Shown here piece by piece: positions 1 to 9,901 of a stretch of DNA of 64,000 nucleotides. Under the pieces are notes generated by a model, which worked only from the letters and a program-made list of their open reading frames with translations, was not told where the DNA came from and made no database searches. Positions within the stretch are counted from its first letter, which is position 1, and every line of letters starts with the position of its first letter. Source of the stretch: Thioploca ingrica (GTDB lineage Bacteria > Pseudomonadota > Gammaproteobacteria > Beggiatoales > Beggiatoaceae); NCBI GenBank assembly GCA_000828835.1, contig AP014633.1, positions 3,348,001 to 3,412,000 on the forward strand. The letters are read 5' to 3'. The position numbers were made by a program, and so were the translations under genes.

Positions 1-2
1 TT

Positions 3-77
3 GAAATACTCATAGGCTATCGCGTGGATGACACGGAAGTGCTAGGTAGTGACCCGATTATTCTCACTGTTGAGTAA
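3..77 (+). CDS. C-terminal end of an unidentified protein (5' end outside window)
   Basis: An open frame enters from the left edge and ends at a TAA at 75-77, giving a 24-residue tail that ends in DPIILTVE. It lies 34 nt upstream of the thioester reductase on the same strand, so both may share a transcript. The piece is too short to identify. Confidence 0.5.
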   Translation, partial: EILIGYRVDDTEVLGSDPIILTVE

Positions 78-111
78 GTCCACGTAATTCATTTAGCAAC
101 CAGGTATAGTC

Positions 112-1305
112 ATGTTAAATATCGATTTTTATCAGGAAGCGTTATTGGAACCGGATTTCCAATTTCGGGCGTTTTCACCACTTACCTCAAAACCAGAGGC
201 TGTATTTCTAACCGGCGCCACCGGATTTCTGGGAGCGCATTTATTGTCTGAACTCCTTGAGCAAACGAACGCCAAAATTTATTGCTTGGTTCGTAACAAC
301 GCGCATCTAACGGAAAGGCAACAACGCCTCAAAAGTACGCTGCAGTTTTATACACTCTGGGAAGATGAATTTGAAACCCGTATTATTCCGGTGGCCGGCG
401 ATTTATCCAAACCCTGGATGGGTATTCCTCAACTAGAATTCAAGGCGCTTGCAGAGCAGATTGAAGTAATTTACCACAGTGCCGCTTTTGTCAATTTCAA
501 TCGTCCCTACTCGGTACTGAAAGCGGTCAATGTTCAAGGCGTTCGCGAGATACTTCGATTGGCTATGGAGATCACGACTAAACCACTCCATTTTGTTTCC
601 ACCACCGCGATTTTTTCAAGCCAAACTAGCTCCCTAAACAATAGGGTGATGGAAACGGATTTTCCGCCTCCCAACGAACTTCGGAATGGATATAACCAAA
701 GCAAATGGGTTGTGGAAAAACTGCTTGCCAATGCTCGTGAACGAGGCTTTCCCGTATCGATTTACCGCCCCCCTGGCATTATGGGGCATAGCCAAACGGG
801 AATTATAGGGAATTTGGATGACGATCCGTGGTGCACACTCATTAAAGGTTGTATTCAGTTAGGATCCTTTCCGAATTTAGATATAACGGTAGCTTTTGTT
901 CCCGTGGACTATGTTAGTCGGGCCATGATCTATTTGTCCTTACAGAACACTTCTACGGGTAAAGTTTTTCACCTGGTCAATCCGCATCCACCCGTGGCCT
1001 GGAAAGATTTGTTCGACCTGATTCAGGCCATCGGCTATCACCTGGTCGAAACGCCTTATGATGAATGGCGTGCGCAAATTAAACAACACGCTATGAATAA
1101 TCCTCAAAATAAACTGGATGCGCATTTGTTTTTACTGGCGCAGTCTCAAATTTTTGCCGCTAAACCTCATTTTGATGCGAGGCATACCCTCCAAGGGTTA
1201 GCGGGGAGCAGTATTGAATGCCCTCAAGTAGATACCCGATTGATTTCAAAATATTTCTCCTATTTTCACCGAAGTAACTTTATATCTATCCCTTGTCGTA
1301 CCTAA
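112..1305 (+). CDS. Free-standing thioester reductase (NAD(P)-dependent SDR, NRPS R-domain type)
   Basis: This 397-residue protein reads as the reductase family that releases carrier-bound acyl chains as aldehydes or alcohols. The nucleotide-binding motif LTGATGFLGAHL is at about residues 33-44, and the extended-SDR catalytic pair appears in GYNQSKWVVEKLL (Tyr and Lys) near residue 195. The length equals a complete R domain with no fused adenylation or carrier domain, so it must act in trans. It is convergent with the large NRPS, which ends in a condensation domain and has no release domain of its own, so this enzyme is a candidate for chain release. That functional link is inferred from position. 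An alternative is reduction of an acyl-ACP in an unrelated pathway. Confidence 0.85.
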   Translation: MLNIDFYQEALLEPDFQFRAFSPLTSKPEAVFLTGATGFLGAHLLSELLEQTNAKIYCLVRNNAHLTERQQRLKSTLQFYTLWEDEFETRIIPVAGDLSKPWMGIPQLEFKALAEQIEVIYHSAAFVNFNRPYSVLKAVNVQGVREILRLAMEITTKPLHFVSTTAIFSSQTSSLNNRVMETDFPPPNELRNGYNQSKWVVEKLLANARERGFPVSIYRPPGIMGHSQTGIIGNLDDDPWCTLIKGCIQLGSFPNLDITVAFVPVDYVSRAMIYLSLQNTSTGKVFHLVNPHPPVAWKDLFDLIQAIGYHLVETPYDEWRAQIKQHAMNNPQNKLDAHLFLLAQSQIFAAKPHFDARHTLQGLAGSSIECPQVDTRLISKYFSYFHRSNFISIPCRT

Positions 1306-1306
1306 A

Positions 1307-1499
1307 ATGAAAACCAAACTAATTGTTGATTGTGACAAGGGCTTCAATCCGGTTATTTCGCAACCGTTGGAACAACTTTTAACCGGCATGGTGGCAGTCC
1401 TTGGCAAGCCTGGCACAGTGATTTGAGTGGATAGGGGTAAATACTCGTGGAGAGAAAGTGGTTATTGTTCATGAAGATAAAGTGCTTTTTAAAGGGTGA
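1307..1499 (+). pseudogene. Possible frameshifted small gene, unknown
   Basis: An ATG right after the reductase stop opens 39 codons (MKTKLIVDCDKG..., ending GKPGTVI) before a TGA at 1424-1426. The +1 frame then continues with a protein-like tail (FEWIGVNTRGEKVVIVHEDK and a few more residues) to a TGA at 1497-1499. Joined, the two would make a protein of about 63 residues. I do not recognise it, and it may be chance coding-like sequence. Its position after the reductase and the decay of other genes in this cluster make a broken gene plausible. Confidence 0.3.
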
Positions 1500-1559
1500 G
1501 TACAAGGTCGATTTCTAAACGGATACTAAGTGGTCTCCAAGAAGATCTTCATTCAGTAG

Positions 1560-1579
1560 GGCGAGAATCCTTTCTCGCC
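1560..1579. terminator. Perfect 8-bp hairpin between convergent genes
   Basis: GGCGAGAA at 1560-1567 pairs perfectly with TTCTCGCC at 1572-1579 around the loop TCCT. It lies 13 nt beyond the NRPS stop and about 255 nt after the reductase, where a shared bidirectional terminator would be expected. Neither strand has a proper T-run after it, so intrinsic termination is only probable. Confidence 0.5.
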
Positions 1580-1592
1580 TAAATAGCTGATG

Positions 1593-4500
1593 CTACAGAT
1601 TGGACGCTGCTTCCAATAAAGTCTGTAAACGCTTGACTAGGGACTGAGCATCTTCGTTTTCGAACCAGGATTTTCTGTAGAAACAGTTACCTTTGAGCGC
1701 AATGCCTTCGGGCGTTTTTTGTTCCTGGATAACTAAACTGAGGTTGGGTCTCATGACCAGTTCGTCAGTAACCATGGTGAGCGATTCCGTTACGTCGAAT
1801 TTCACTTTCTTGGCCGGCAAGTTCGTTCCGGCGACGGATAGGGATAGGGGTATATAACTGAGCAGGAAGTGGAATAAGATCTCGCCCGGTTTAGCTTGGA
1901 TGCCCAACTTTTGTATTCCTTCCAGGATAGTCATAAATTGCCGGGATTGTGCTTCCAAAAATACCCGGCGTGTCAGGTAGAGCAATTCCCTAAACCCGGA
2001 ATTGCTGCTCAAATCTAGTCGCAACATTAAAAACCGGCCGGTGGGACCAATCAATCTTTCCTGAATTGAATAAGTGCTGTCTGCAAAGGGTAAGCCGATC
2101 ACAATGTCTCCTTCACCGGTATCTTGATGCAGCAACGTGGCTATAGCCGCTATCAACGCCAATGGTGGGGTGATATTGGTGGCTTTAAGCACCTTGCTGA
2201 GTGAGCGCAAATTTGCTGGGGAAAATTTCCAGGGTATCACACCGGCACTGAAACCAGCATCAGTTACGGATCGCTGCGTGGAAAATACCAGCTTGGGTGG
2301 CAAACCCCGCGCAAACCATTCCCGCCAATAGGCTAGGCAATCATCCGCCACATACGGCGCTAAAATATGACGTTCCCAGTAGGCATAATCTGCGTATTGC
2401 ATTGGCAAGGGTTCCAACGGAACCGATTGATTATGTGACCAAGCGCTGTAAATGGTTTGTAGTTCTCCGGACAAAATTTGCAGTGAGCGCGCATCGTAGA
2501 TCAGGTGATGTAGGCAAATCGCCAGGATAAATTCGTCTCTCGCCAGTTGAATCAGCGTCGCTCGCCAAGGCGGCGCTTCTTGCGGCACGAAAGGCTGGCG
2601 TAAGAATTCCCGCAACCATTCGTTCACCATTGGTACTTGTTGCTCACCCGGTATTTCCATGGCATCCAACAGTGGCAGAGAAACCGGAAACTCAGCATGA
2701 ATGATTTGTTCCACCAATCCTTCATGCTCTCGATAAGTAGTACGGAGCAACTCGTGACGGTGGACAATTTCCACCAACGTGTTTTGCAACAAGTTGCGAT
2801 CCAATTCGCCAGTAATTCGTAGCCGGACTATGCCGTGGAACAAGTGACTTCCTGGGTTATTTTGCGAACTGCGCCAAAACCATTCCTGAAAGAACGTTAT
2901 GGGCAGCGGATTAGCTCGCGAAACCGGCGCGGGTGCTTCGACCCAGCGTGAAGTGACGCGCAAGCAAGCGAGGTTGTCAGCAAATTCCGCTACAGTAGGG
3001 GCGTCGAATATCTGCTGCAAATTCAATTGAACCCCGAACGCGGCCTTTACCTTAGCCAACAGTTGGACCGCAGCGAGAGAATGTCCACCCAGTTCAAAAA
3101 AGTTGTCGTGAATATCAACTTGTTCCAGCCCGAGAACTTCTGCCCAAATCTGGGCCAGGATTTCTTCTTCAACCGAGCGGGGGGGAACGTATTCGCCGAC
3201 TCCGATTTGATATGCGCTTTCCGGATCGGGCAAGGCGTGGCGATCAATTTTTCCATTCGGAGTTAACGGGAGGGCATCCAACAGCATAAAAGTTGAAGGT
3301 ATCATGTACTCGGGCAAGCGTTCACTCAGGTACTCGCGCCATTGCGGTATCAGTTTTTCGCTTAATTGGCTGTGCAGCGGATTGTTGGCATAGTCGCGCC
3401 ACGCTTTAAAGTTGACCCGGGGTATGGGGAACACCGCTGGTGGCGTATCAGCACCACGGCGGTTGAACAGCACCTCGTAATGCCCCTGCGCATTAACGTT
3501 GTGCCAGCCAATGTCTACGTTATAACCCAGTTCTTCACCCAATTGCCACAACGCTTCCGGTTCTAACCCGGTAAAAATCCTTGTTGCTAGGCTTTGGCGT
3601 AGTTCACCTACCGTTTCCGTGGCGGGGGCATTATTCAGCCATTCCACAATAGCATTTTCTCTTTCTAAACGGGCGTTAGACACCCCACGCAGTCCTAATA
3701 ACCTGGTGAGCGGTGTTTCAAGCTGTTGGCGCAGTTGGTCGAGACTAAATCGGTCTGGTTGCCAATACTGCCAGTCTACGGTAGTGGAGGCTGGCGAAGC
3801 CGAATGTTCGATTTCTAAAATGACCTGATAACGGAAACGGGTCAATTCGTTGTGTGCTAGGCCGCGATGGGGGCAAATTTTAACGCCGGTTACCCGCGGA
3901 TGTTGTTGAGATAAGGCGATAAACAGGCGCGGGTCAATGACGAGTTCTTTGTCATTTAACTGTTGTTGAACAACCCGGTGACGCAAGGTTGGTTGCGTGA
4001 TTTCAGCGGTTGCCTGCCAAGCTTGTACCGAGGCGTGGTAAGTATGCAGCAAAGGCAAATGACGCACGTCACCGACAAACAGATGTCCGCCAGGCTTGAT
4101 GGCGTTAATGGCTTGTTCCAACACCTTAATAAGGTAGTCAACACTGGGAAAGTACTGAATCACCGAATTGAGTATCACGGTGTCAAACTGAGCCGAAGAA
4201 ATCCCGCTGAAATCATCGGCGGTGCGCAGTTTGAGCACCACGTGTGACAACTGGGGTTGGCGCTGTTTAAGTTGTTCGACTTGTTGTAATGCCATCGACG
4301 AGAAGTCGGTACCCCAATAGATTCGGGTATGTGGCGCAATCCGTGACAGCAACAAGCCAACCCCGCAACCCATTTCCAACACCGCCTCGGGATGCCAAGC
4401 CTGAATCGTCGCTACGGTAGAATCCACCCACACCCGCATCTCTTGGGCCGGAATGGGTTCACGAGTACAACTGCTTTGCCAACCACTCCGGTTGAAAGCC

Positions 4501-7370
4501 AAATCGTCAACGGCTTCCTTATAAACAATGTTATTATACAACTCTTCCCATTTAGTGATAAACGCTTCGCTGACTTCTTGTATTGATTGGTTAAATTCAG
4601 CACTATGCTCATCCAATTGTGGTACCACATAGGCGACTAGTTTTTTATGGTCGGAATGTCCTGATTCAGAGAGGATTAACACTGTTTCTTTGACCAGCGC
4701 GTGATGCCTCAGGGTAGCTTCAATTTCCCCCAATTCAATTCTAAAACCACGTAGTTTGACTTGATGGTCTAAACGGCTAATATATTCAATCGTACCATCA
4801 GACAACCACCGGGCTAAGTCGCCGGTTTTGTAAATGCGCTCGGTTTGGCCAAAGAGTTCGACTTCGATAAATTTCTCGGCGGTGAGTTCGGGGCGGTTGA
4901 GGTAGCCGCGGGCGAGGCCATCGCCACTCGTAATCAACTCCCCCACAATTCCTACCGGGAGAGGTTGGTGATTTTTATCAACAATGAATACTTGGGTATT
5001 AGCAATGGGTCTGCCAATGGGAATGGAATTGCTATAATCGCGATCACTAATTGAATAGCAACAAGTAAACGTGGTATTTTCAGTTGGACCATAGCCGTTG
5101 ATGAGTTGGGTCTCAGGTAATAGGCGCAGTGCTTTCTGAATATGCGAAACGGATAGCGCTTCACCCCCAGTTAATAATTGCTTCACTCGATACAAACTTT
5201 TCGGATACTCCTCCAACAGGAGATTGAATAAACTGCTGGTCAGCCACAGCACGCTAATATTTTCCTGCTGTAAGACTTCAGCTAGTGCTTCAAGGCTTTT
5301 CCGCGATGCTGGCATGACCACCAACTTCGCACCGTGCAGTAATGCCCCCCAAATTTCCAGGGTAGCGGCATCAAAGGAGATAGACGCATATTGCAGAAAA
5401 GTTTGTTCTGAATCGAATAGGGCATAGTTAGTGTTTTTGACTAATCTAACGACAGCACGATGAGGAACACAAACCCCCTTGGGCCTCCCGGTCGACCCAG
5501 ACGTATAAATCACATAAGCCAAATCCGTCGCTTGACAGTTCACCAACGGATTCTCGGTCGGTTGCTTTGTAAAATCCGCCTCATCCAAACACACCACCAC
5601 ACAATCCGGTTTCAACTTATCTAACGACAACTGTGCCTTTAAATGGCTTTGCGTCAATAACCACGGTGCCGCACTATCCTCCAGCATATAACGGATCTGC
5701 GCCGCTGGATAACTCGGATCAATCGGGACATAAGCCCCACCCGCTTTGAGAATCCCCAACAAACCGATGACCATTTCCAAGGAACGTTCCACTGCAATGG
5801 CCATCAACGGATTATGAGAACGGCTTCCCGCTGGAGTCTTAAACTGAAGTAAATAGTGCGCTAACTGATTCGCCTGGTCATTGAGTTGCCGATAGGTCAG
5901 TTGCTGGTTTTCAAATACCACCGCGACATGGTTTGGCGTTTTGGCCACTTGTTCTTCAAACAGCGTCACGATGGTTTGATGGTTCGGATAATCGGTTTTA
6001 GTACAGTTCCATTCAATAAGTTGTCGGGTTTCTGATTCCGTTAGGATAGGCAGGTTATAAATCAGAGTAGAACTGTCAGCTAAGACCGCTTGCAAAATTG
6101 TCATCAACCGGTTTTGCAAGGCTTGAATATCCATTGGCGTGAAGTAAGCGAGGTTGTAGACAAAATCGAGTTTGACATCGGATTGCGCATGAAAATCCTG
6201 CACATGGATAATTAGCGGTATTTGTTCCCACGCCTGCCACAGCAACGAGCAATAACTTTTAATACCATTAAACTCGGTATCATAATCAAACTTTTGATAC
6301 GACAGACTAATATCAAATAACTTCGAGTGTCCGGTTTTAAAACCGACTTCTCGATTCAGCTCACTAATTGGAAAGCGTTGATAACGATAATTCGCTCTCA
6401 GTGTCTTTAGAATCTGAGCAAGCAGTTCTGCAAAGCTTAGGTTTTGGTCGAAACTAAATAAAATTGGGCTTATACTCACAAATAAACCCGCCGTTTGCCT
6501 AAATTGGGCATTAGAACGGTTTAAGATAGGCCACCCCAGAGTAAAGTTATCACTTTGCGCCGTGCGGGTGAAATAGACATAGAGCGCACCTAGTAGCACC
6601 TGAGGCAACGTGGCTTGGTGTTGTTTCGCTAAGCTATCTAATTGCTGATAAAAATCCCGTGGCAGATAGAGTGCCTCACAGCCACTGCCAACTAAACTGT
6701 TGGTGAAGAGTGAGCGATAACGCGGACTGAGCAACGGTTCGGGTACAGTGGAATATTTCTTCAACCAATAGCGGCGTTGTTCTTCAAATTTATCAGATTC
6801 AATATACGCACGGTCATCACGGATGTAATGCGTGTATGACGGTGATTCTAAATCCGGTGTCTGTTCCTGAGCAAGTTGGGTATAAATACAGGCTAAAGAA
6901 TGGTGAAGTAATGCTATACTATGTCCATCAACGATCAAGTGATGGTATTGCATCAACCAATAATAGCGGGTATCACTCGTTTTCACTAAATCATAACGAA
7001 ATAGCGGCTGTCCAATCAATTCAAACGCTTCGTTAAATCGCGCTTGCATCCACTCCACTGCCAATTGTTCAGCATTATCATGCTCGGAAAAATCCTGCAG
7101 CGGAACTGAAACCGATAATGTGTTCACAAACGATTGTAATGGTAGCCCGTCTTCACTTTCAGTATCGGTTAATACCGTGCGTAGGGCATCATGTTTTTGT
7201 ACCAGCAGTTTGACGGCCTGCTCAAACAATGCCGGGTCAATCGGGCCAAAAATTCTGATATATCCACCGACGTTATAGAGCGCTATATCCTCGTGTAGAG
7301 CCTGGTCAAACCAAATTTCGCGTTGGGAAGACGTGAGGGGATAGTCGGTTTGTGGGGTATGTGAGGACAT
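1593..7370 (-). CDS. Non-ribosomal peptide synthetase, C-A-MT-PCP-C
   Basis: The protein has 1925 residues. The first condensation domain (about 10-440) carries HHLIVDG at 143-149. The adenylation domain (about 450-890) has YTSGSTGRPKG at 622-632. The usual pocket positions read D667, A668, L671, W709, L733, G735, G759, T767, F768 and K1374, close to valine-type codes. A methyltransferase is inserted in the A domain (about 930-1310; SAM motif VLEMGCGVG at 997-1005), as in N-methylating modules. The carrier domain has LGGHS with Ser1431. The final condensation domain has HHLIYDA (1621-1627) in place of HHxxxDG. There is no thioesterase or reductase domain, so release must occur in trans. It is the last gene of the minus-strand series; the start is an ATG with AAGAGAT upstream. 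Product prediction is inference. Confidence 0.93.
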   Translation of the reverse strand: MSSHTPQTDYPLTSSQREIWFDQALHEDIALYNVGGYIRIFGPIDPALFEQAVKLLVQKHDALRTVLTDTESEDGLPLQSFVNTLSVSVPLQDFSEHDNAEQLAVEWMQARFNEAFELIGQPLFRYDLVKTSDTRYYWLMQYHHLIVDGHSIALLHHSLACIYTQLAQEQTPDLESPSYTHYIRDDRAYIESDKFEEQRRYWLKKYSTVPEPLLSPRYRSLFTNSLVGSGCEALYLPRDFYQQLDSLAKQHQATLPQVLLGALYVYFTRTAQSDNFTLGWPILNRSNAQFRQTAGLFVSISPILFSFDQNLSFAELLAQILKTLRANYRYQRFPISELNREVGFKTGHSKLFDISLSYQKFDYDTEFNGIKSYCSLLWQAWEQIPLIIHVQDFHAQSDVKLDFVYNLAYFTPMDIQALQNRLMTILQAVLADSSTLIYNLPILTESETRQLIEWNCTKTDYPNHQTIVTLFEEQVAKTPNHVAVVFENQQLTYRQLNDQANQLAHYLLQFKTPAGSRSHNPLMAIAVERSLEMVIGLLGILKAGGAYVPIDPSYPAAQIRYMLEDSAAPWLLTQSHLKAQLSLDKLKPDCVVVCLDEADFTKQPTENPLVNCQATDLAYVIYTSGSTGRPKGVCVPHRAVVRLVKNTNYALFDSEQTFLQYASISFDAATLEIWGALLHGAKLVVMPASRKSLEALAEVLQQENISVLWLTSSLFNLLLEEYPKSLYRVKQLLTGGEALSVSHIQKALRLLPETQLINGYGPTENTTFTCCYSISDRDYSNSIPIGRPIANTQVFIVDKNHQPLPVGIVGELITSGDGLARGYLNRPELTAEKFIEVELFGQTERIYKTGDLARWLSDGTIEYISRLDHQVKLRGFRIELGEIEATLRHHALVKETVLILSESGHSDHKKLVAYVVPQLDEHSAEFNQSIQEVSEAFITKWEELYNNIVYKEAVDDLAFNRSGWQSSCTREPIPAQEMRVWVDSTVATIQAWHPEAVLEMGCGVGLLLSRIAPHTRIYWGTDFSSMALQQVEQLKQRQPQLSHVVLKLRTADDFSGISSAQFDTVILNSVIQYFPSVDYLIKVLEQAINAIKPGGHLFVGDVRHLPLLHTYHASVQAWQATAEITQPTLRHRVVQQQLNDKELVIDPRLFIALSQQHPRVTGVKICPHRGLAHNELTRFRYQVILEIEHSASPASTTVDWQYWQPDRFSLDQLRQQLETPLTRLLGLRGVSNARLERENAIVEWLNNAPATETVGELRQSLATRIFTGLEPEALWQLGEELGYNVDIGWHNVNAQGHYEVLFNRRGADTPPAVFPIPRVNFKAWRDYANNPLHSQLSEKLIPQWREYLSERLPEYMIPSTFMLLDALPLTPNGKIDRHALPDPESAYQIGVGEYVPPRSVEEEILAQIWAEVLGLEQVDIHDNFFELGGHSLAAVQLLAKVKAAFGVQLNLQQIFDAPTVAEFADNLACLRVTSRWVEAPAPVSRANPLPITFFQEWFWRSSQNNPGSHLFHGIVRLRITGELDRNLLQNTLVEIVHRHELLRTTYREHEGLVEQIIHAEFPVSLPLLDAMEIPGEQQVPMVNEWLREFLRQPFVPQEAPPWRATLIQLARDEFILAICLHHLIYDARSLQILSGELQTIYSAWSHNQSVPLEPLPMQYADYAYWERHILAPYVADDCLAYWREWFARGLPPKLVFSTQRSVTDAGFSAGVIPWKFSPANLRSLSKVLKATNITPPLALIAAIATLLHQDTGEGDIVIGLPFADSTYSIQERLIGPTGRFLMLRLDLSSNSGFRELLYLTRRVFLEAQSRQFMTILEGIQKLGIQAKPGEILFHFLLSYIPLSLSVAGTNLPAKKVKFDVTESLTMVTDELVMRPNLSLVIQEQKTPEGIALKGNCFYRKSWFENEDAQSLVKRLQTLLEAASNL

Positions 7371-7511
7371 CTAGATTATCTCTTTTAACGTAAGTTCGGG
7401 GTAAGGAAGTAGCTAAAGATTTGAAGTATAACCAGCTAAACGAGCAGTAATGTAATAGTTAACGCCGGAATTGACATGTTCTCTCCTAAAACAACCGAAA
7501 AGAGTAGATCA

Positions 7512-8659
7512 CTATCTCATCCAAGGCTGGGTTCGGGTAATATCCATCAGGTAAATGTTCTTGAACAGATTTAGTACTGTTAGGGGTGGTGAACTTGCAG
7601 CAAGGTTACTTGGCCATTTTTCTACACGAGCGGCAAAGAAATACACTTCATTGGCACCGAGATTGGCGAAGTTTTCCTGAAAGACTTGATACGTATCATC
7701 CAGGTAGAGTTTGGTATTTAAGGCACTGCGGAGGACCATCATATCGTAGCCCAGGTTACCAGGTCGTTAGTTTTGCCCGTGATTAAAATTTGCCCACCAC
7801 AGCCACTATGTTGCTCCACGATGCGGTTAAGTTCTTTAGCAAATAGCAACTCACCCTCTTTGCCAAGACCAAAACCTAAAAACTCCATCGCCCCGCCCGG
7901 ATTGAGTTTGGGCAGGTATAAAGATAAAATTTCTTTGGTGAGCGCTAAACCATCGGCGCCACCGTGGCCCACCAGGGGAAATTTCATAGTATTGGGCACT
8001 GGGACAAAAGGGGTGTTGGACACGATTAAATCATAACTTTGTTGATCTTGAATGGCAAAATCTTGTGCTGACTGGTTAATCACTTGGATGCGATCATCAA
8101 AGCCATTAAACCGCAAATTAAACTCAGCCATTTTCGCCGTTGCTGGATTGATTTCCACGGCGGTAATCGAGCTTTGACTGTGATGAAGTGCTATATTCAT
8201 GGCTTGTATGCCGCTACCAGCACCTAAATCTAAACATTTACCATTATGTGGAAGTGGAATATGAAACGTACCCAAGGCCACGCTGTCTGGGCCAAAATAC
8301 ACGGTGGGTTGTTTCAGATGTTCATTGAAATTGCAAAAAAACAGAATGGAATTAAAACAGATCAACATGAATTCACTATGACACTCATTCCCTTCATTTT
8401 AGAAAATACTCGCCTCCAGCAATGTCTGGTACATCGCTTCGCCCAATAAGGTGGTTACTTGGTTTATCGAGAAGGGCTTATGCAACATAAATAAGTCTAC
8501 CAGTTATCTTAAATCGGAGGGTAACCCGTTGGCATTATCTCTCCATTCTTCACGACGTACATTACCATTGCCAAAGGCTAGATAATAGTGAATGTAGCCG
8601 GTTCGCAGCAAAAGTTCTTTAAAGGTTCTGAAAGTTTCATTCGAGAATGTTTGGGTCAT
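7512..8659 (-). pseudogene. Decayed second copy of the cluster methyltransferase
   Basis: Across about 1150 nt this region can be aligned by eye, in three frames, with the intact methyltransferase at 16620-17774. The start at 8659 reads MTQTFSNETFRTFKELL and continues GYIHYYLAFGNGN, the same as residues 23-35 of the intact copy. An in-frame TAA interrupts it near 8505, and frame changes occur near 8370 and 7740. The middle part (7739-8368) keeps a SAM motif (DLGAGSGIQAMNIA) but has SNTPF where the intact copy has NPPF. The last part (7512-7742) matches the C-terminus (VLRSALNTK, ANEVYFF). The gene is almost certainly non-functional. It implies a past duplication within the cluster. Confidence 0.82.
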
Positions 8660-8909
8660 AGTAGGAATCCCTTAAAAAGGCTAGATTGATTACGATCGAT
8701 AGTATAGACTTTCGTTTGTTTATAGCTTGACTTGCTTCATCTAAGCCTGGTGCGTGGAAGGCATAAATGGGGGTTTGTTTTGAAATGGCACGCGCAAATT
8801 CACGGTAAAACGTGATTTGACCAAAAATAGAATGGACTAAAAATAACAGTTTTCTTATTGGATCGCCGGCCTGAATTTTAGGTAATAGAGCGGAACGCAT
8901 TGTCGTCAA
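8637..8909 (-). pseudogene. N-terminal remnant of an NRPS-type thioesterase
   Basis: The frame begins with sequence typical of the start of an alpha/beta-hydrolase thioesterase (LLFLVHSIFGQITFYRE, then PIYAFHAPGLDEA) and then loses similarity after about 55 residues, running into the upstream end of the methyltransferase pseudogene. The nucleophile GxSxG, the Asp and the His regions are all missing, so it cannot be active. The sequence before the motif (LLPKIQAGDPIRK) looks like the linker found between carrier and thioesterase domains, so this may once have been the tail of a longer synthetase. No good ribosome binding site is evident; the frame opens with TTG. Confidence 0.6.
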
Positions 8910-8913
8910 GTGT

Positions 8914-9901
8914 TCAACCCGGTATCAAGATCGCCCGTTCACCTTTAGAGGAACTAAAAGACAACGCCTCCTGTATTTCCTCGAAGCGGAACCGTTGACC
9001 GATAGCCATCTTAAAATGCGGCCAGTGAATGATGTTGCTGATATCTTCTAGGGCTCTTGCTCCAGGCGTTGTCCTGCACGGTAGCGCTGACAAAGTTACC
9101 AAACCCGCTGATGTGCAAGCCTTTGATAAGAATTTGACTGGTCTGGATACAAAAAGGTTGGTTGCCGCCCAGAAACCCATAGGCATAAATGCTTGCCCCC
9201 TGGGGTAGGAACGGTGCTACCCGGCTCAACGTTTCTCCACCCACGCCGTCGAATACCGCAATTGCACCGAGTTTCGCGGCCAGCGTCTCCAGTTCGTGCT
9301 CAAAATTGGCGGCATCCAACGCCAGTACCTGGGTGGCACCTAGAGTTTCCAAACTTTGAATGTCACTGGTTTTACGCACCAGGGCGAGACAAGGCAGGTC
9401 TTTAGTCTTACACACCCCAATCATGGCGCGGCCGGTTGCCGAAGTACCAGCGGTGCAGATGATACCCGGCGAACCGGCTTCGATGACTTGCTTCCAGAAA
9501 GCATAAGGGGTGATGACATTCACTAAAGAACCGCAATATTCTTCAAGGTTAGCATCATCTGGCAATATCACGCAATGTAAATAATGCAACTGGGCATATT
9601 CAGACCAAGTCCCCACCAGATGGTCACTGAATTTCAAAGACCGGTAAAACGCGACTTTTTTCCCCTGGTAGCGTGGCGGCACGCCATTTCCCAAGGTAAT
9701 CACTTCCCCGGCTCCGCTGACACCAGCAATATCATGCAGACTTTCCGGCGCCCCCGGAATCGCGCCGGCCAACCAAGCTTTATCGCCAGGATTAATAGCA
9801 CAGGCGTGGACTTTTACTAAGACATGGCCGGCGGTGATTTCCGGCCGGGGCACTTCCCGGATTTGTACGGTAAGATCCAAAGCTCGACAAATTGCTCGCA
9901 T
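8914..9901 (-). pseudogene. Zinc-type alcohol dehydrogenase/quinone oxidoreductase-like gene, frameshifted
   Basis: The first frame (9901 to 9011) encodes an MDR-family oxidoreductase: a GroES-like N-terminus (HVLVKVHACAINPGDKAW), the nucleotide-binding region (TAGTSATGRAM) and FDGVGGETLSRV. It ends abnormally in SPRRYQQHHSLAAF. The normal C-terminus (LEDISNIIHWPHFKM through GERAILIPG) sits in the next frame at 8914-9060. Removing one base near 9055 restores a continuous reading of SKALEDIS. It is therefore either a one-base frameshift mutation or a sequencing error. An intact protein of about 328 residues would reduce an enone or quinone with NADPH. Its start is 0-1 nt from the DUF2156 gene upstream, so it belongs to the same operon. 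Confidence 0.8.

Noticed and set aside
2137-5427. Many small open frames on the plus strand inside the NRPS gene
   Set aside because: All are shadows of a long coding region with complete domain motifs.
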